Shown here: piece after piece, positions 1 through 8,333 of the stretch | Layout: each line of letters starts with the position of its first letter | How positions within the stretch are numbered: position 1 is the first letter of the stretch | NCBI RefSeq assembly: GCF_000691525.1 | Contig: NZ_JMDW01000014.1 | Location: forward strand, 20,265-84,264 | Source of the DNA: Mycolicibacterium neoaurum ATCC 25795 | Lineage (GTDB): Bacteria; Actinomycetota; Actinomycetes; Mycobacteriales; Mycobacteriaceae | Direction: 5' to 3' | DNA: 64,000 bases | The notes under the pieces: model-generated | Told to the model about the DNA's origin: nothing | The model's input: only the letters and a program-made list of their open reading frames with translations | The model's database searches: none | Position numbers and translations under genes: made by a program

Positions 1-747
1 GCGTTCTGGACCGGCCTGGTGACGCTGGCCACCCTGTCCCAGGTCACCACCGGCGTGATCGTCGTGGCGTCCGTCGCCTACTTCGCGGTGCTGTTGCGCA
101 GCCCGAAAGTGAGCGGCCTGGAACGCACCCGCGTGCGGGCGTTCATCCCACTGTTCATCGCGAATGCGGTGTTCTGGTCGCTGTTCCAGCAGATCTTCAC
201 CGTGCTGGCGGTGTACTCGGACGAGCGGATGAACTGGTCGATCTTCGGCTGGACCGCACCGTCGAGCTGGATCGGGTCGATCGAGCCGGTGTGGATCATC
301 CTGCTGTCACCGCTTTTCGCGATCATGTGGACCCGGCTCGGTAACCGTGCGCCGACCACCCCGCAGAAGTTCGCCTATGGCGTGATCGGCATGGGCGCGG
401 CGTTCCTGCTGTTTCTGCCGTTCGCCGGCTCCACAGGTAAGGCCGTGCCGGCACTGCTGGTGATGGGCATCATGGCGGTGTTCGCAGTATCGGAGTTGCT
501 GCTCTCCCCGATCGGCCTGGCCGTCACCACCCAACTCGCGCCCGACGCCTACCGCGCCCAGATGATGGCGCTGTACTTCTTCTCCGTGGGCCTGGGTACC
601 GCCATGTCGGGCGTCCTGTCCGGGTACTACGACCCCGCCGGCGAGTTCGCGTACTTCGGGATACTCGGTGTGGTCGCGATCGCCGCCGGCGCCGTGGTGC
701 TGGGGCTGGCGGGGCGGATCAGCCGACTGATGGAGGGCGTGCATTAA
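1..747 (+). CDS. POT/PTR2-family peptide transporter, C-terminal part (cut by window start)
   Basis: The frame is open from base 1, so the gene begins upstream; about 248 C-terminal residues remain, ending TAA at 745-747. Five to six hydrophobic membrane spans are visible (for example FIPLFIANAVFWSLFQQ and VPALLVMGIMAVFAVSELLL). The FWSLFQQ segment and the SELLLSPIGLAVTTQLAP segment are typical of proton-coupled di/tripeptide transporters, and the latter is the usual span near the C-terminus in bacterial POT proteins. Likely role is import of small peptides across the plasma membrane. The N-terminal ExxER proton-coupling motif lies outside the window and cannot be checked. The next gene starts 250 bp later on the same strand. 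Confidence 0.8.
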   Translation, partial: AFWTGLVTLATLSQVTTGVIVVASVAYFAVLLRSPKVSGLERTRVRAFIPLFIANAVFWSLFQQIFTVLAVYSDERMNWSIFGWTAPSSWIGSIEPVWIILLSPLFAIMWTRLGNRAPTTPQKFAYGVIGMGAAFLLFLPFAGSTGKAVPALLVMGIMAVFAVSELLLSPIGLAVTTQLAPDAYRAQMMALYFFSVGLGTAMSGVLSGYYDPAGEFAYFGILGVVAIAAGAVVLGLAGRISRLMEGVH

Positions 748-1000
748 CAGCTGCCCCAGCGTCCCCAAATTGACGGTGTAGCAACATCTCTGATGCCCGC
801 GACGTCGGCGGACGTACTGTTTGGCAACGCTGTCCGACGGGTAGTACATGGCTGTTCGTTACCCCGACTTGACCGGATCAGCGTCGACTCGTGACTCGCC
901 GATCCTGCCGAACCGGGGTTCAGCAGCGCAGAATTCGAACTGCGACAGGCTCGCACGTCTGCATGACACCGAGGTCAGGTCGACGAAGGAGATGGATCAG

Positions 1001-1222
1001 ATGAACGTCTTACTGTTGGAAGACCGCCTCACCGCATCGACCGGAAAAGGGGTGGCCTACGTGTACAACCGCGGTATCGGTAACTCCACCGCCGGTTGCT
1101 CGTGCGGCTGGATCGGCCGACGTCGCCTGTTGAAGGCCGCCGCCGAACAAGACGCATGGTCGCACTGCGCATATCTGGGCTGCGGCGTATCAGTCCCGCT
1201 GGTCTTTCCCGACCGCGGCTGA
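1001..1222 (+). CDS. Small cysteine-rich protein of unknown function (73 aa)
   Basis: AAGGAG at 986-991 lies 9 nt before ATG 1001, which fixes this start; an in-frame ATG at 992 is too close to the ribosome site and the frame further upstream (from 848) has no conserved look. The protein has a C-x-C-GW-x-G core followed by a basic RRRLLKAAA stretch and then H-C-x5-C, a possible compact metal-binding knuckle. No signal peptide or membrane span is seen. The 3' end overlaps the convergent dehydratase gene by 33 bp. I do not recognise the family; a DNA- or RNA-binding zinc knuckle is only a guess. Confidence 0.6.
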   Translation: MNVLLLEDRLTASTGKGVAYVYNRGIGNSTAGCSCGWIGRRRLLKAAAEQDAWSHCAYLGCGVSVPLVFPDRG

Positions 1223-2173
1223 CGCGGTCAGTATCTCCGACAGCAGGGCCGGCTCGATGTTGCCGCCGGAGACGATCACCACCGTCGGTCCCGCCGGCAT
1301 CCGGTGACGCCGATACGCGGCCAGCGCGACGGCTCCGCTCGGCTCGGCCACCAACCGTGCCTTGAAGGCCAGTTCCGCCACCGCAGAACGAATTTCGTCC
1401 TCGGATACGGTGAGAACATCGGTCAGAACATGCTGTAGGTGGGCGAACGTCAGCTCCGAGGGCTGCGAACGCAGACCGTCGGCGATCGTTCGATTGCGAT
1501 CCTCTATCGGCATGTCGACACGGATGCCCCGACGTAGGCCTGCCGCGGTATCGGCGGCCAACTCCGGCTCCACACCGAAGATCTGGGCGTTCGGGCACAG
1601 TGCGCGGATCGCCGTTCCGATGCCCGACGCCAATCCACCACCGCTGACCGGGATCACCACATTGGCGATATCCGGGTAATCCTCGGCGATCTCAAGGCCG
1701 ATGGTGCCCTGTCCGGCAATCACATCGGGGTGATCGAACGGGGGGATCAGCGATCCGCCGGTCTGTTCGACGAGCTCGGCGGCCACCGCCTCGCGTTGGC
1801 CCGTACCGCACAGCACCACCTCGGCACCGTGCGCGCGGGTCCGCTCGATCTTGATGCGGGGAGTCTCCTCGGGCATGACGATATGTGCTCGCAGTCCGAA
1901 TCGTGCTGCGGCATAGGCGACGGCCTGAGCGTGGTTACCGCTGGAGTACGCGACAACTCCGCGGCGTTTCTCGTCCGCGTCGAGCCGTCCGATCGCGTTG
2001 AGCGCGCCACGCACCTTGAACGCACCGATCGCCTGCAGACTCTCCGGCTTCAGCCAGAGGGGACGCTGCGGATCACCCCAGTCGGCCGCCAGCAGCGGAG
2101 TGCGCACCACGGCACCGTCCAGGCGTCGGGCGGCGGACCGGATATCGTCGATGCTGATCAGGGTGGGAGGCAC
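1190..2173 (-). CDS. PLP-dependent threonine/serine dehydratase-like enzyme
   Basis: Fold-type II PLP enzyme of 327 aa. The Schiff-base lysine sits in GAFKVRGALNA near residue 55, the substrate loop SSGNHAQAVAYAA follows, and the phosphate-binding glycine run SGGGLASG lies near residue 180. Length fits catabolic, single-domain L-threonine/L-serine dehydratases or serine racemases; there is no C-terminal ACT regulatory domain, so it is not the biosynthetic IlvA type. Expected reaction is deamination of threonine or serine to the 2-oxoacid. Start taken as GTG 2173 (VPPTLISID); an AGGGG run lies directly against it, so a nearby start is possible. Divergent from the thioesterase gene with about 42 bp between starts. 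Confidence 0.8.
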   Translation of the reverse strand: MPPTLISIDDIRSAARRLDGAVVRTPLLAADWGDPQRPLWLKPESLQAIGAFKVRGALNAIGRLDADEKRRGVVAYSSGNHAQAVAYAAARFGLRAHIVMPEETPRIKIERTRAHGAEVVLCGTGQREAVAAELVEQTGGSLIPPFDHPDVIAGQGTIGLEIAEDYPDIANVVIPVSGGGLASGIGTAIRALCPNAQIFGVEPELAADTAAGLRRGIRVDMPIEDRNRTIADGLRSQPSELTFAHLQHVLTDVLTVSEDEIRSAVAELAFKARLVAEPSGAVALAAYRRHRMPAGPTVVIVSGGNIEPALLSEILTASAAVGKDQRD

Positions 2174-2215
2174 CCCCTGATCGTAACGAGCGCGTGATGG
2201 GGCAAGGTGTGCTCC

Positions 2216-2653
2216 GTGAGTCCGGTCGACGATGCACGGTTCGCGCTGTCGGTGGTCCCCCGGTACGCCGAGGTCGACCAGCAGTCGGTGGTGTTCCACG
2301 CCCACTACCTGACCTGGTTCGACGAGGCCTGGACCGCATATCTGGACCATCGGTCGCTGCACTATCCCGATCTCATCTCCGCCGGTGTCGACTTCCAGGT
2401 GGTGCGCAGTGAGATCGACTACCGCGCGCCCGTGCGCTGGCGCGACACCGTCCGGGTGGTCGTGGCCTGCGAGTCGGTGGGGACCACCAGTTTCACCGTC
2501 ACCTTCGACGTGCTGCGCACCGATGGCGACGGCATCGAACGGACGGCGGTGCGCGGCCGCAACGTCTACGTGACGGTATCCACCAACGATTGGGCGAAAC
2601 GGCCGGTGCCCGACGAACTCCGTCGCATTTTCGCCGACTCGGCCCCCGGCTGA
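2216..2653 (+). CDS. Hot-dog fold acyl-CoA thioesterase (4HBT/YbgC type)
   Basis: 145-aa single hot-dog domain. The signature EVDQQSVVFHAHYLTWFDEA near residues 17-36 matches the 4-hydroxybenzoyl-CoA thioesterase/YbgC pattern in which an Asp faces the thioester and the YLxWFDEA helix follows. Expected to hydrolyse a small acyl-CoA in the cytosol. Start chosen at GTG 2216 because AAGG at 2204-2207 is 8 nt upstream; GTG 2207 overlaps that site. It is followed after 65 bp by cyp124 on the same strand, which has its own promoter, so co-transcription is uncertain. Confidence 0.8.
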   Translation: MSPVDDARFALSVVPRYAEVDQQSVVFHAHYLTWFDEAWTAYLDHRSLHYPDLISAGVDFQVVRSEIDYRAPVRWRDTVRVVVACESVGTTSFTVTFDVLRTDGDGIERTAVRGRNVYVTVSTNDWAKRPVPDELRRIFADSAPG

Positions 2654-2705
2654 CGCTCGGGCGGCGCTTGGCCGCGATTCCGGCGTGCGCCGACGCCGGC
2701 GAACC

Positions 2706-2711
2706 TATGCT
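2706..2711 (+). promoter_or_regulatory. -10 element for leaderless cyp124
   Basis: TATGCT fits the mycobacterial TANNNT -10 pattern and ends 7 nt before ATG 2719, the spacing expected when transcription begins at or next to the start codon. This supports ATG 2719 over the in-frame ATG at 2707. A GAGG at 2712-2715 could also act as a weak ribosome site on a longer transcript. Confidence 0.5.
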
Positions 2712-2718
2712 GAGGTCC

Positions 2719-4017
2719 ATGTCGATCGCGGTCCGTCGCAACGGAACACCCCCGCGCACCGTCGACCGGGCCGAGGTGGATCTGGGGTCCTGGCGGTTCT
2801 GGCGCGGCGACGACGATTTCCGCGATGGCGCGTTCGCCACCCTGCGCCACCGCGACCCGATCTCCTTCCACCGACCGGTCACGGCCGAAGGTGTCGATGC
2901 CGGGGCCGGCCACTGGGCGCTGACCCGCTACGACGACGTGCACTATGCCAGCAGGCACCCGGAGATCTTCAGTTCGAGTCCCAACATCACCATCGGGGAC
3001 CAAACCCCGGAACTGGCCGAGTACTTCGGCTCCATGATCGCCATGGATGATCCGCGTCACGGTCGACTGCGCAACATCGTGCGCAGCGCCTTCACCCCGC
3101 GGGTGCTGGCCAGGGTGGAGGAATCGGTTCGCGAGCGTGCCCGCGACCTGGTTACCGCGATGGTCGCCGATCATCCCGACGGCCGCGCGGATCTGGTCTC
3201 GGCGCTGGCGGGTCCGCTGCCGCTGCAGGTGATCTGCGACATGATGGGTATCGCCGAGGATGATCACGATCGGATATTCCATTGGACCAATGTGATTTTG
3301 GGCTTCGGCGATCCGGATCTGACCGCCGACTTCGACGAGTTCGCCAGGGTGGCGATCGATATCGGTGCCTACGCCACCGCGTTGGCCGAAGACCGCCGCG
3401 CGCGCCCGCGTGATGACCTGACCACCGCCCTCATCTCGGCCGAGCTGGACGGTGAACGGCTGACATCAGCCGAGGTGGCCTCCTTTTTCATCCTCCTCGT
3501 GGTGGCCGGTAACGAAACCACGCGCAACGCCATCAGCCATGGTGTCGTCGCGTTGAGCAGGCATCCCGAGCAGCGCGACCTGTGGTGGTCGGACTACGAC
3601 CGGATCGCGCCGACCGCCGTCGAGGAGATCGTCCGGTGGGCATCGCCGGTGGCCTATATGCGGCGTACCCTGACCCGCGATATCGAGCTCGGTGGTGTCG
3701 CCATGGCCGCAGGCGACAAGGTCACGATGTGGTACGGATCGGCCAATCGCGATGAGACACGGTTTCCCGACCCGTGGCGGTTCGATGTGTTGCGCTCCCC
3801 CAACCCTCATCTCGGGTTCGGCGGCGGCGGCGCCCATTTTTGTCTGGGCGCGAATCTGGCCCGCCGTGAGATCACCGTGACGTTCGAGGAGTTGCACCGC
3901 CAGGTCCCCGATCTCTTGGCCGACGCCGAACCCGACCGCCTTCTCTCGCCGTTCATCCATGGGATCAAGCGGCTGCCGGTGCGCTGGACGCCCGGCGGGG
4001 CTCAAGGCATCGGCTGA
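2719..4017 (+). CDS. cyp124: Cytochrome P450 CYP124 (methyl-branched lipid omega-hydroxylase)
   Basis: 432 aa, close to the 428 aa of M. tuberculosis CYP124A1. Segments such as GDQTPELAEYFGSMI, RIFHWTNVILGFGDPDL, FFILLVVAGNETTRNAI and FIHGIKRLPV match what I remember of that protein almost residue for residue. I-helix oxygen-activation motif AGNETT, ExxR motif EIVR, and heme ligand Cys in FGGGGAHFCLGANLARR are all intact. The family hydroxylates the terminal carbon of methyl-branched lipids and the cholesterol side chain, feeding side-chain degradation. Redox partners (ferredoxin and reductase) are not next to it; a reductase-like gene lies at 39.6 kb. Its stop codon abuts that of the convergent gene. 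Confidence 0.93.
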   Translation: MSIAVRRNGTPPRTVDRAEVDLGSWRFWRGDDDFRDGAFATLRHRDPISFHRPVTAEGVDAGAGHWALTRYDDVHYASRHPEIFSSSPNITIGDQTPELAEYFGSMIAMDDPRHGRLRNIVRSAFTPRVLARVEESVRERARDLVTAMVADHPDGRADLVSALAGPLPLQVICDMMGIAEDDHDRIFHWTNVILGFGDPDLTADFDEFARVAIDIGAYATALAEDRRARPRDDLTTALISAELDGERLTSAEVASFFILLVVAGNETTRNAISHGVVALSRHPEQRDLWWSDYDRIAPTAVEEIVRWASPVAYMRRTLTRDIELGGVAMAAGDKVTMWYGSANRDETRFPDPWRFDVLRSPNPHLGFGGGGAHFCLGANLARREITVTFEELHRQVPDLLADAEPDRLLSPFIHGIKRLPVRWTPGGAQGIG

Positions 4018-5370
4018 TCAGGATGTGCTCAGATAGCGGCGACGTTCCCAGTCGGTGACCTGTCCCGAGTAGGCAGCCCACTCGGAGCGTGCGATCGTGG
4101 CGAAGTCGGCGACCGAATCCCGGCCAAGGATCTCGGCGATGGTGTCGTCCTGGGTGGTCAGGGCCACCGCCACCGCGAGCGAATCCGGCAACGGCGTGCC
4201 CGAACCGTACAGATTGCCGGCCAGCGCCGGTTCGGGCCGGCGCCCGGCCTCGATCCCGGCCACCACGGCCGCCAGTGCCGAGGCGACCAACCAGTACGGG
4301 TTGGCATCCGAACCACCGGTGCGCAGCTCGATACGGGTCGCCCGTGGGTCGTGGTCCAGAAGCGAACGCACAGCGGCACTTCGGTTGTCGCGGCTCCAGG
4401 TGACCGTCGCCGGCGCGAAGGAGTCCGGCACGAAACGGCGGTAGGCGTTGACCGAGTGTGCACCGAACAGCGTGATCGAGGGCAGGTGCTCCAGCAGACC
4501 GGCGATGGCGAACTGTGCGAGGTCGTTCTCGGTGCCGTCCACCTCGGCGAAAGCCGGTTCCTCGTCCCGCCAGAGCGAGATGTGCAGGTGCGCAGAACTT
4601 CCGGAGTGTTCGGTGAAGGGCTTGGCCATGAAGCTGGCGAGCGTGCCGTGCCTGCGTGCCACCTCCTTGGCGGCATACTTCAACCGTGCGCTGTCGTCGG
4701 CGGCCTCCAGCGCATCGGTGTAGACCAGGTTTGCCTCGACCTGTCCCGGTCCGTACTCGCTCTGGATTCCTTCCAGTCGGGTGAACGCACCGAGGGTGTC
4801 GTAGAGGTCGGACAGCACCGGATCCAGCGCGTTGGCGTTCTCCAGCGAGTAGGCGTGGATGTCATCCTGCAGGGCGGTGCCGTCCGGATTCAACAGATAG
4901 AACTCCAGCTCGACGCCCACCTTGGCGGTGTAGCCCAGTGCGGCAAGGCGATCGAGCACCCGCCGCAGCACGGCCCGTGGATCCAGCAACGACGGTGTGC
5001 GGTCGTGGGTGACGATATCGGAGACGACATGCCCGACGCCCGGCCGCCACGGCAACTCGCGCAAGGTCGACAGATCGGGCACCGCGTACACATCGGGATA
5101 ACCGCCTGCCCAGTTGGTCAGTCGCAGCCCGTCGACGACGGTGCCGTCGGCGTTCCAGCCCAGCGCTGCCTCGCAGAACGCGAATCCGCTGCCCTGCGCC
5201 CTTTCCAGGAACTGCGCGGCCGGGATCCGTTTACCCTGAGCATGTCCGAGCGGATCGCTCCAGGCCACCTCGATCTCGGTCAATGAGCCGTCGGCAAGGC
5301 GCTCGGACAGCGCGCGCACGGGCTCCTCGGTCGCGGCGTCGGAATCTGTGGTATCGGCGGCGAGGGTCAT
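4018..5370 (-). CDS. Glutamine synthetase-family ligase (gamma-glutamyl amine ligase type)
   Basis: 450 aa. GS-family landmarks: ELEFYLL (metal Glu), EYGPGQVE, the nucleotide/metal loop HSGSSAHLHISL, SRDNRSAAVR (Arg for the acyl phosphate) and IELRTGGSDANPYWLVASALA. The C-terminal adenylylation loop of true GlnA is absent and the C-terminus ends VTDWERRRYLSTS, resembling GlnA4-type ligases that glutamylate polyamines or ethanolamine. Start ATG 5370 overlaps the TGA of the upstream permease (ATGA at 5367-5370), so the two are translationally coupled. The pair suggests uptake followed by gamma-glutamylation of an amine; the actual substrate cannot be told from sequence. Confidence 0.85.
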   Translation of the reverse strand: MTLAADTTDSDAATEEPVRALSERLADGSLTEIEVAWSDPLGHAQGKRIPAAQFLERAQGSGFAFCEAALGWNADGTVVDGLRLTNWAGGYPDVYAVPDLSTLRELPWRPGVGHVVSDIVTHDRTPSLLDPRAVLRRVLDRLAALGYTAKVGVELEFYLLNPDGTALQDDIHAYSLENANALDPVLSDLYDTLGAFTRLEGIQSEYGPGQVEANLVYTDALEAADDSARLKYAAKEVARRHGTLASFMAKPFTEHSGSSAHLHISLWRDEEPAFAEVDGTENDLAQFAIAGLLEHLPSITLFGAHSVNAYRRFVPDSFAPATVTWSRDNRSAAVRSLLDHDPRATRIELRTGGSDANPYWLVASALAAVVAGIEAGRRPEPALAGNLYGSGTPLPDSLAVAVALTTQDDTIAEILGRDSVADFATIARSEWAAYSGQVTDWERRRYLSTS

Positions 5371-6818
5371 GAGTGCACCACCGGGGTCACCTCGGCGGCA
5401 TCCGCCACCCGCTGGGCAATGACCACCCCGATGACGAAGGACACGATCAGAAGGCCGACGATGCCCCACCCCAACGCATTCGAGGTGGCCAGGCCCTCCA
5501 GATTGGTGAGGATCAATGCCAGGGTGAGACCGAGTCCGACGAGTCCCGATGCCGGCGCGATGCGTACCCGCCACTGTGAGTACCCGCGGCGGTCACGTGC
5601 GAAGAACACCAACACCGCGACGCTGGTGGCGATCAACAGCACCACGAATCCCACCGTGGTGGTGGCCGCGAACCACGTGTAGAACTGCGTCACCGGATCC
5701 AGGCCGAACACGACGGCGGCCGCGATACCGACCGCGACGACGCCGGAGATCCACAGCGACGCCTTGTGCGGTGAACCATGTGCCGAGTGCGCGACCCCGA
5801 GCGCGTCGGGCAACACCCGGTGCTGGGACAGCGCGAACACGTAACGCGATGCCACGTTGTGGAAAGCCAGGATGCAGGCGAACAGACTGGTGAAGTACAG
5901 CACGGTGATGATGTCGTTGCCTGCGGTGCGGATATAGGTCTGGGCGATGTCGGCGAGGAAGGTGCCACCGGAATCGGTGGCCTGTGCGACGGCACGATCA
6001 TCCCCCCATGCCGAGATCAGCGCCCAGCTGCTGACGGCGTAGAAGGCGCCGATGAGGATCAGCGCGGCGTAGGTGGCGCGGGGAATGGTGCGCCGCGGGT
6101 CCCTGGCTTCGTCGCGGAAGACCGCCGTGGCCTCGAAACCTATGTAGCTGAGCATCGCGAAGAGCAGCCCGATACCGAGCGAACCGGAGAACACGGTGGT
6201 GGGGTTGACCGCACCGGTCGACAGCCCGTCATCCCCTCCGCCGCGCAGCACGATCACCAGGTCGAGGACGCCGATGACCGCGATCTCGGCGGTCAGCAAC
6301 ACGCCCAGCACCCGACTGGACAACTCGATGTTGCGGTAGCCCAAATAGGTTGTCACCCCGAATGCGACCGCCGCGACAGCCCACCAGGGGATCTCGGCCC
6401 CGCCGAACAGCGTGATGACACCGACGCCGGCGGGCCCGAGCAGGCCGTACACCCCGGCCTCCAGGGCCACGTAGCTGACCAACGCGACGAAGCCGAACCC
6501 GATGCCGACCGAGAATCCCAGGGAGTGACGGATATAGGAGAAGAAGGCCCCGGCACCGTCGACGAACGGGGTCAACGCGGTGAAGCCCACCGCGAACAGC
6601 AGCAAGATCACCGTCGAGACGAGGAACGTCGCCGGGAATCCGGCTCCATTGCCGTTGGCGATGCCCAGCGGAAAAACACCACCGACCACCCCGAGGGGTG
6701 CGGCGGCGGCGACCACCATGAAGACGATGGAGGCCACCCCGAGGTTGCCCCGCAACCGTCGGTCGGGACCTTTGGCCGGGTCGCCCAGTTGCCCGGCTAC
6801 AGCGGTGATCTCGGACAT
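5367..6818 (-). CDS. APC-superfamily amino acid/amine permease
   Basis: 483 aa with about 12 hydrophobic membrane spans. The first span has the APC consensus (NLGVASIVFMVVAAAAPLGV) and span 6 has LFAMLSYIGFEATAVFRDEA, the typical substrate-site helix followed by the RDPRRTIPRA loop. ATG 6818 is preceded by AAGGATAGG about 9 nt upstream. Translationally coupled (4-nt overlap) to the glutamine-synthetase-like gene, the arrangement seen in amine-utilisation loci, so an amine or amino acid that is then glutamylated is the likely cargo. Substrate not determinable. Confidence 0.87.
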   Translation of the reverse strand: MSEITAVAGQLGDPAKGPDRRLRGNLGVASIVFMVVAAAAPLGVVGGVFPLGIANGNGAGFPATFLVSTVILLLFAVGFTALTPFVDGAGAFFSYIRHSLGFSVGIGFGFVALVSYVALEAGVYGLLGPAGVGVITLFGGAEIPWWAVAAVAFGVTTYLGYRNIELSSRVLGVLLTAEIAVIGVLDLVIVLRGGGDDGLSTGAVNPTTVFSGSLGIGLLFAMLSYIGFEATAVFRDEARDPRRTIPRATYAALILIGAFYAVSSWALISAWGDDRAVAQATDSGGTFLADIAQTYIRTAGNDIITVLYFTSLFACILAFHNVASRYVFALSQHRVLPDALGVAHSAHGSPHKASLWISGVVAVGIAAAVVFGLDPVTQFYTWFAATTTVGFVVLLIATSVAVLVFFARDRRGYSQWRVRIAPASGLVGLGLTLALILTNLEGLATSNALGWGIVGLLIVSFVIGVVIAQRVADAAEVTPVVHS

Positions 6819-6986
6819 GGTGCACCTATCCTTCTCGGCCCTGCGATGACTGTTGGCCAGAACCTAGGCCGCCATCGAACGCTCGAGAACCGCTGCGGTC
6901 AGCGTGCGCCGAAGTCCGTAACATGGCGGCACATTCAACTCGGCTGCCACCTTGCACGCTGTGCGGTCTTCAGTACGCTGGCGATC

Positions 6987-7742
6987 ATGTCGACCAGTTC
7001 GGTGCGATCGGTCAGCACGAAAGGGCTTCGGCCACTGCGGGTCGGCGCCTCACCGGTCCCACACGCCGAGATCTTGGAGAGTGTCCGCACAACGCTGGCC
7101 GAGTCCCAGATCGATCTGCAGGTGATCGTGTTCGACAGTTTCGACGAACCCAACGACTGGCTGGCCGCAGGCCGATTGCACGCCAACTACTTTCAGTACC
7201 TGCCCTTCCTGGAGCAGTTCAACAGGACCGCCGGGACCGCGCTGGCCCCGGTGGTCGCGGTCCACATCGAACCGTTCGGGTTGTACTCAAGCCGGGTGAC
7301 CAGCCTGGCGGCGATTCCCGATTACGCCGAAGTGGCGTTGCCTGCCGACGCGGTGAATGCCGACCGCTCACTGATGATGCTCGACCGGCTCGGCCTGCTG
7401 GACTGTCGGCCCGATGAGGGGCAGTTGGCCACCACAACCGACGTGCGGGCCAACCCGCGCCGCCTGGTGTTCAAGGAACTGACCAGCTGGACCATGGCTT
7501 CGGCTCTCGACGATTTCGACGCGGTGTTCCTCTTCGGCAACCAGGCGATGGAACGCAACGTACACACCGACACCGCCCTGCACTGCGACCGCGGTGACCC
7601 TGGCTACGCCGAGTATCTGGTGACCCAGCATGCGGGACAACGCAACCCAGATGTGGTGACGCTGGCGGCGGCGCTCACCGGGCCGCAGACCAGGTTGTTC
7701 ATCGAGACGACGTACTCGGGTCAGGTCATCCCCGCGTTCTGA
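6987..7742 (+). CDS. MetQ/NlpA-family substrate-binding protein without visible signal peptide
   Basis: 251 aa. The start of the mature-like domain (LRVGASPVPHAEILE), HANYFQYLPFLEQFN, VHIEPFGLYSSR and the Asp/Asn ligand regions match methionine-binding lipoproteins of the NlpA/MetQ family. ATG 6987 is the only reasonable start, and before the domain there are only about 17 polar residues: no hydrophobic signal, no lipobox Cys. The in-frame codons upstream give no signal sequence either. No ABC ATPase or permease of the MetNI type lies next to it; it is divergent from the amine permease operon. It could be a cytosolic sensor or a protein exported without a classical signal. Confidence 0.8.
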   Translation: MSTSSVRSVSTKGLRPLRVGASPVPHAEILESVRTTLAESQIDLQVIVFDSFDEPNDWLAAGRLHANYFQYLPFLEQFNRTAGTALAPVVAVHIEPFGLYSSRVTSLAAIPDYAEVALPADAVNADRSLMMLDRLGLLDCRPDEGQLATTTDVRANPRRLVFKELTSWTMASALDDFDAVFLFGNQAMERNVHTDTALHCDRGDPGYAEYLVTQHAGQRNPDVVTLAAALTGPQTRLFIETTYSGQVIPAF

Positions 7743-7802
7743 GTTGCGCTCACCGCGCTCCAAACCCTGCCGGGCACCCGAATTCTGGGGCACCATGCAG
7801 CG

Positions 7803-8333
7803 ATGTACCAATCGGGAGCAGGTACGTCATCGCCGACTCCGCGTCCGGTGCAGGTCGTCCTCATCCTGGACGTGCCGCCGGGCTTGACCGAACTTCCGCT
7901 GCGCACAGCTCAATTGGCCGATGACTACGGCAGCGTGATCGCCCGCTCGATACCCGGGGTACGTGCCCGACCGGCCGTCATCACCTCCGCAGACAGCGCA
8001 GGTGGGCCCACCCGTGAGGCCGGCGGCCTGCGGATACATCCTTCGCGGCGTTCGGTCATCGTCGACGGTCACGCAGTGCATCTGAGCTACCGGGAGCTCG
8101 AACTGCTCCTCTACCTCGCCGAACACCCACACCGCACGGTATCCCGCGAGGAGTTGATGGAACAGCTGTGGGATGACCGACCAGGAGCCGGGCGCACCGT
8201 CGACACCCATGTTCGCCGGCTGCGGGTCAAACTCGGCCGCCATGCCGGCGTCATCACGACGATCCGCGGCGGCGGCTATCGGTTCGACATGGGCGCCGAT
8301 GTGCACTACCTGCGCGACGGCGCTACAGGATGA
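7803..8333 (+). CDS. Winged-helix DNA-binding protein, OmpR C-terminal type, no receiver domain
   Basis: 176 aa. Residues about 75-170 form a complete OmpR/PhoB effector domain: LRIHPSRRSVIVDGHAVHL, YRELELLLYLAEH, REELMEQLWD, the recognition-helix stretch TVDTHVRRLRVKLG and the wing TIRGGGYRF. The first 70 residues (VVLILDVPPGLTELPLRTAQL) lack the Asp-Asp-Lys phosphoacceptor site, so this is not a normal response regulator, and no histidine kinase gene is adjacent. Probably a stand-alone transcription factor. The 3' end overlaps the convergent secreted-protein gene by 11 bp. Confidence 0.85.
   Translation: MYQSGAGTSSPTPRPVQVVLILDVPPGLTELPLRTAQLADDYGSVIARSIPGVRARPAVITSADSAGGPTREAGGLRIHPSRRSVIVDGHAVHLSYRELELLLYLAEHPHRTVSREELMEQLWDDRPGAGRTVDTHVRRLRVKLGRHAGVITTIRGGGYRFDMGADVHYLRDGATG

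Noticed and set aside
848..1000. N-terminal extension of the small Cys-rich protein
   Set aside because: Ribosome site fits ATG 1001; the extension looks random.
4018..5370. Assignment of the GS-family gene to GlnA3 (450 aa, near Rv1877 in M. tuberculosis)
   Set aside because: Motifs such as HSGSSAHLHIS and VTDWERRRYL differ from GlnA3; length agreement is chance.
5778..6986. In-frame extension upstream of the MetQ/NlpA-like gene, giving a 654-aa protein
   Set aside because: The extension is antisense to the permease, has no transport-protein or signal-peptide features, and ATG 6987 begins the recognised domain.
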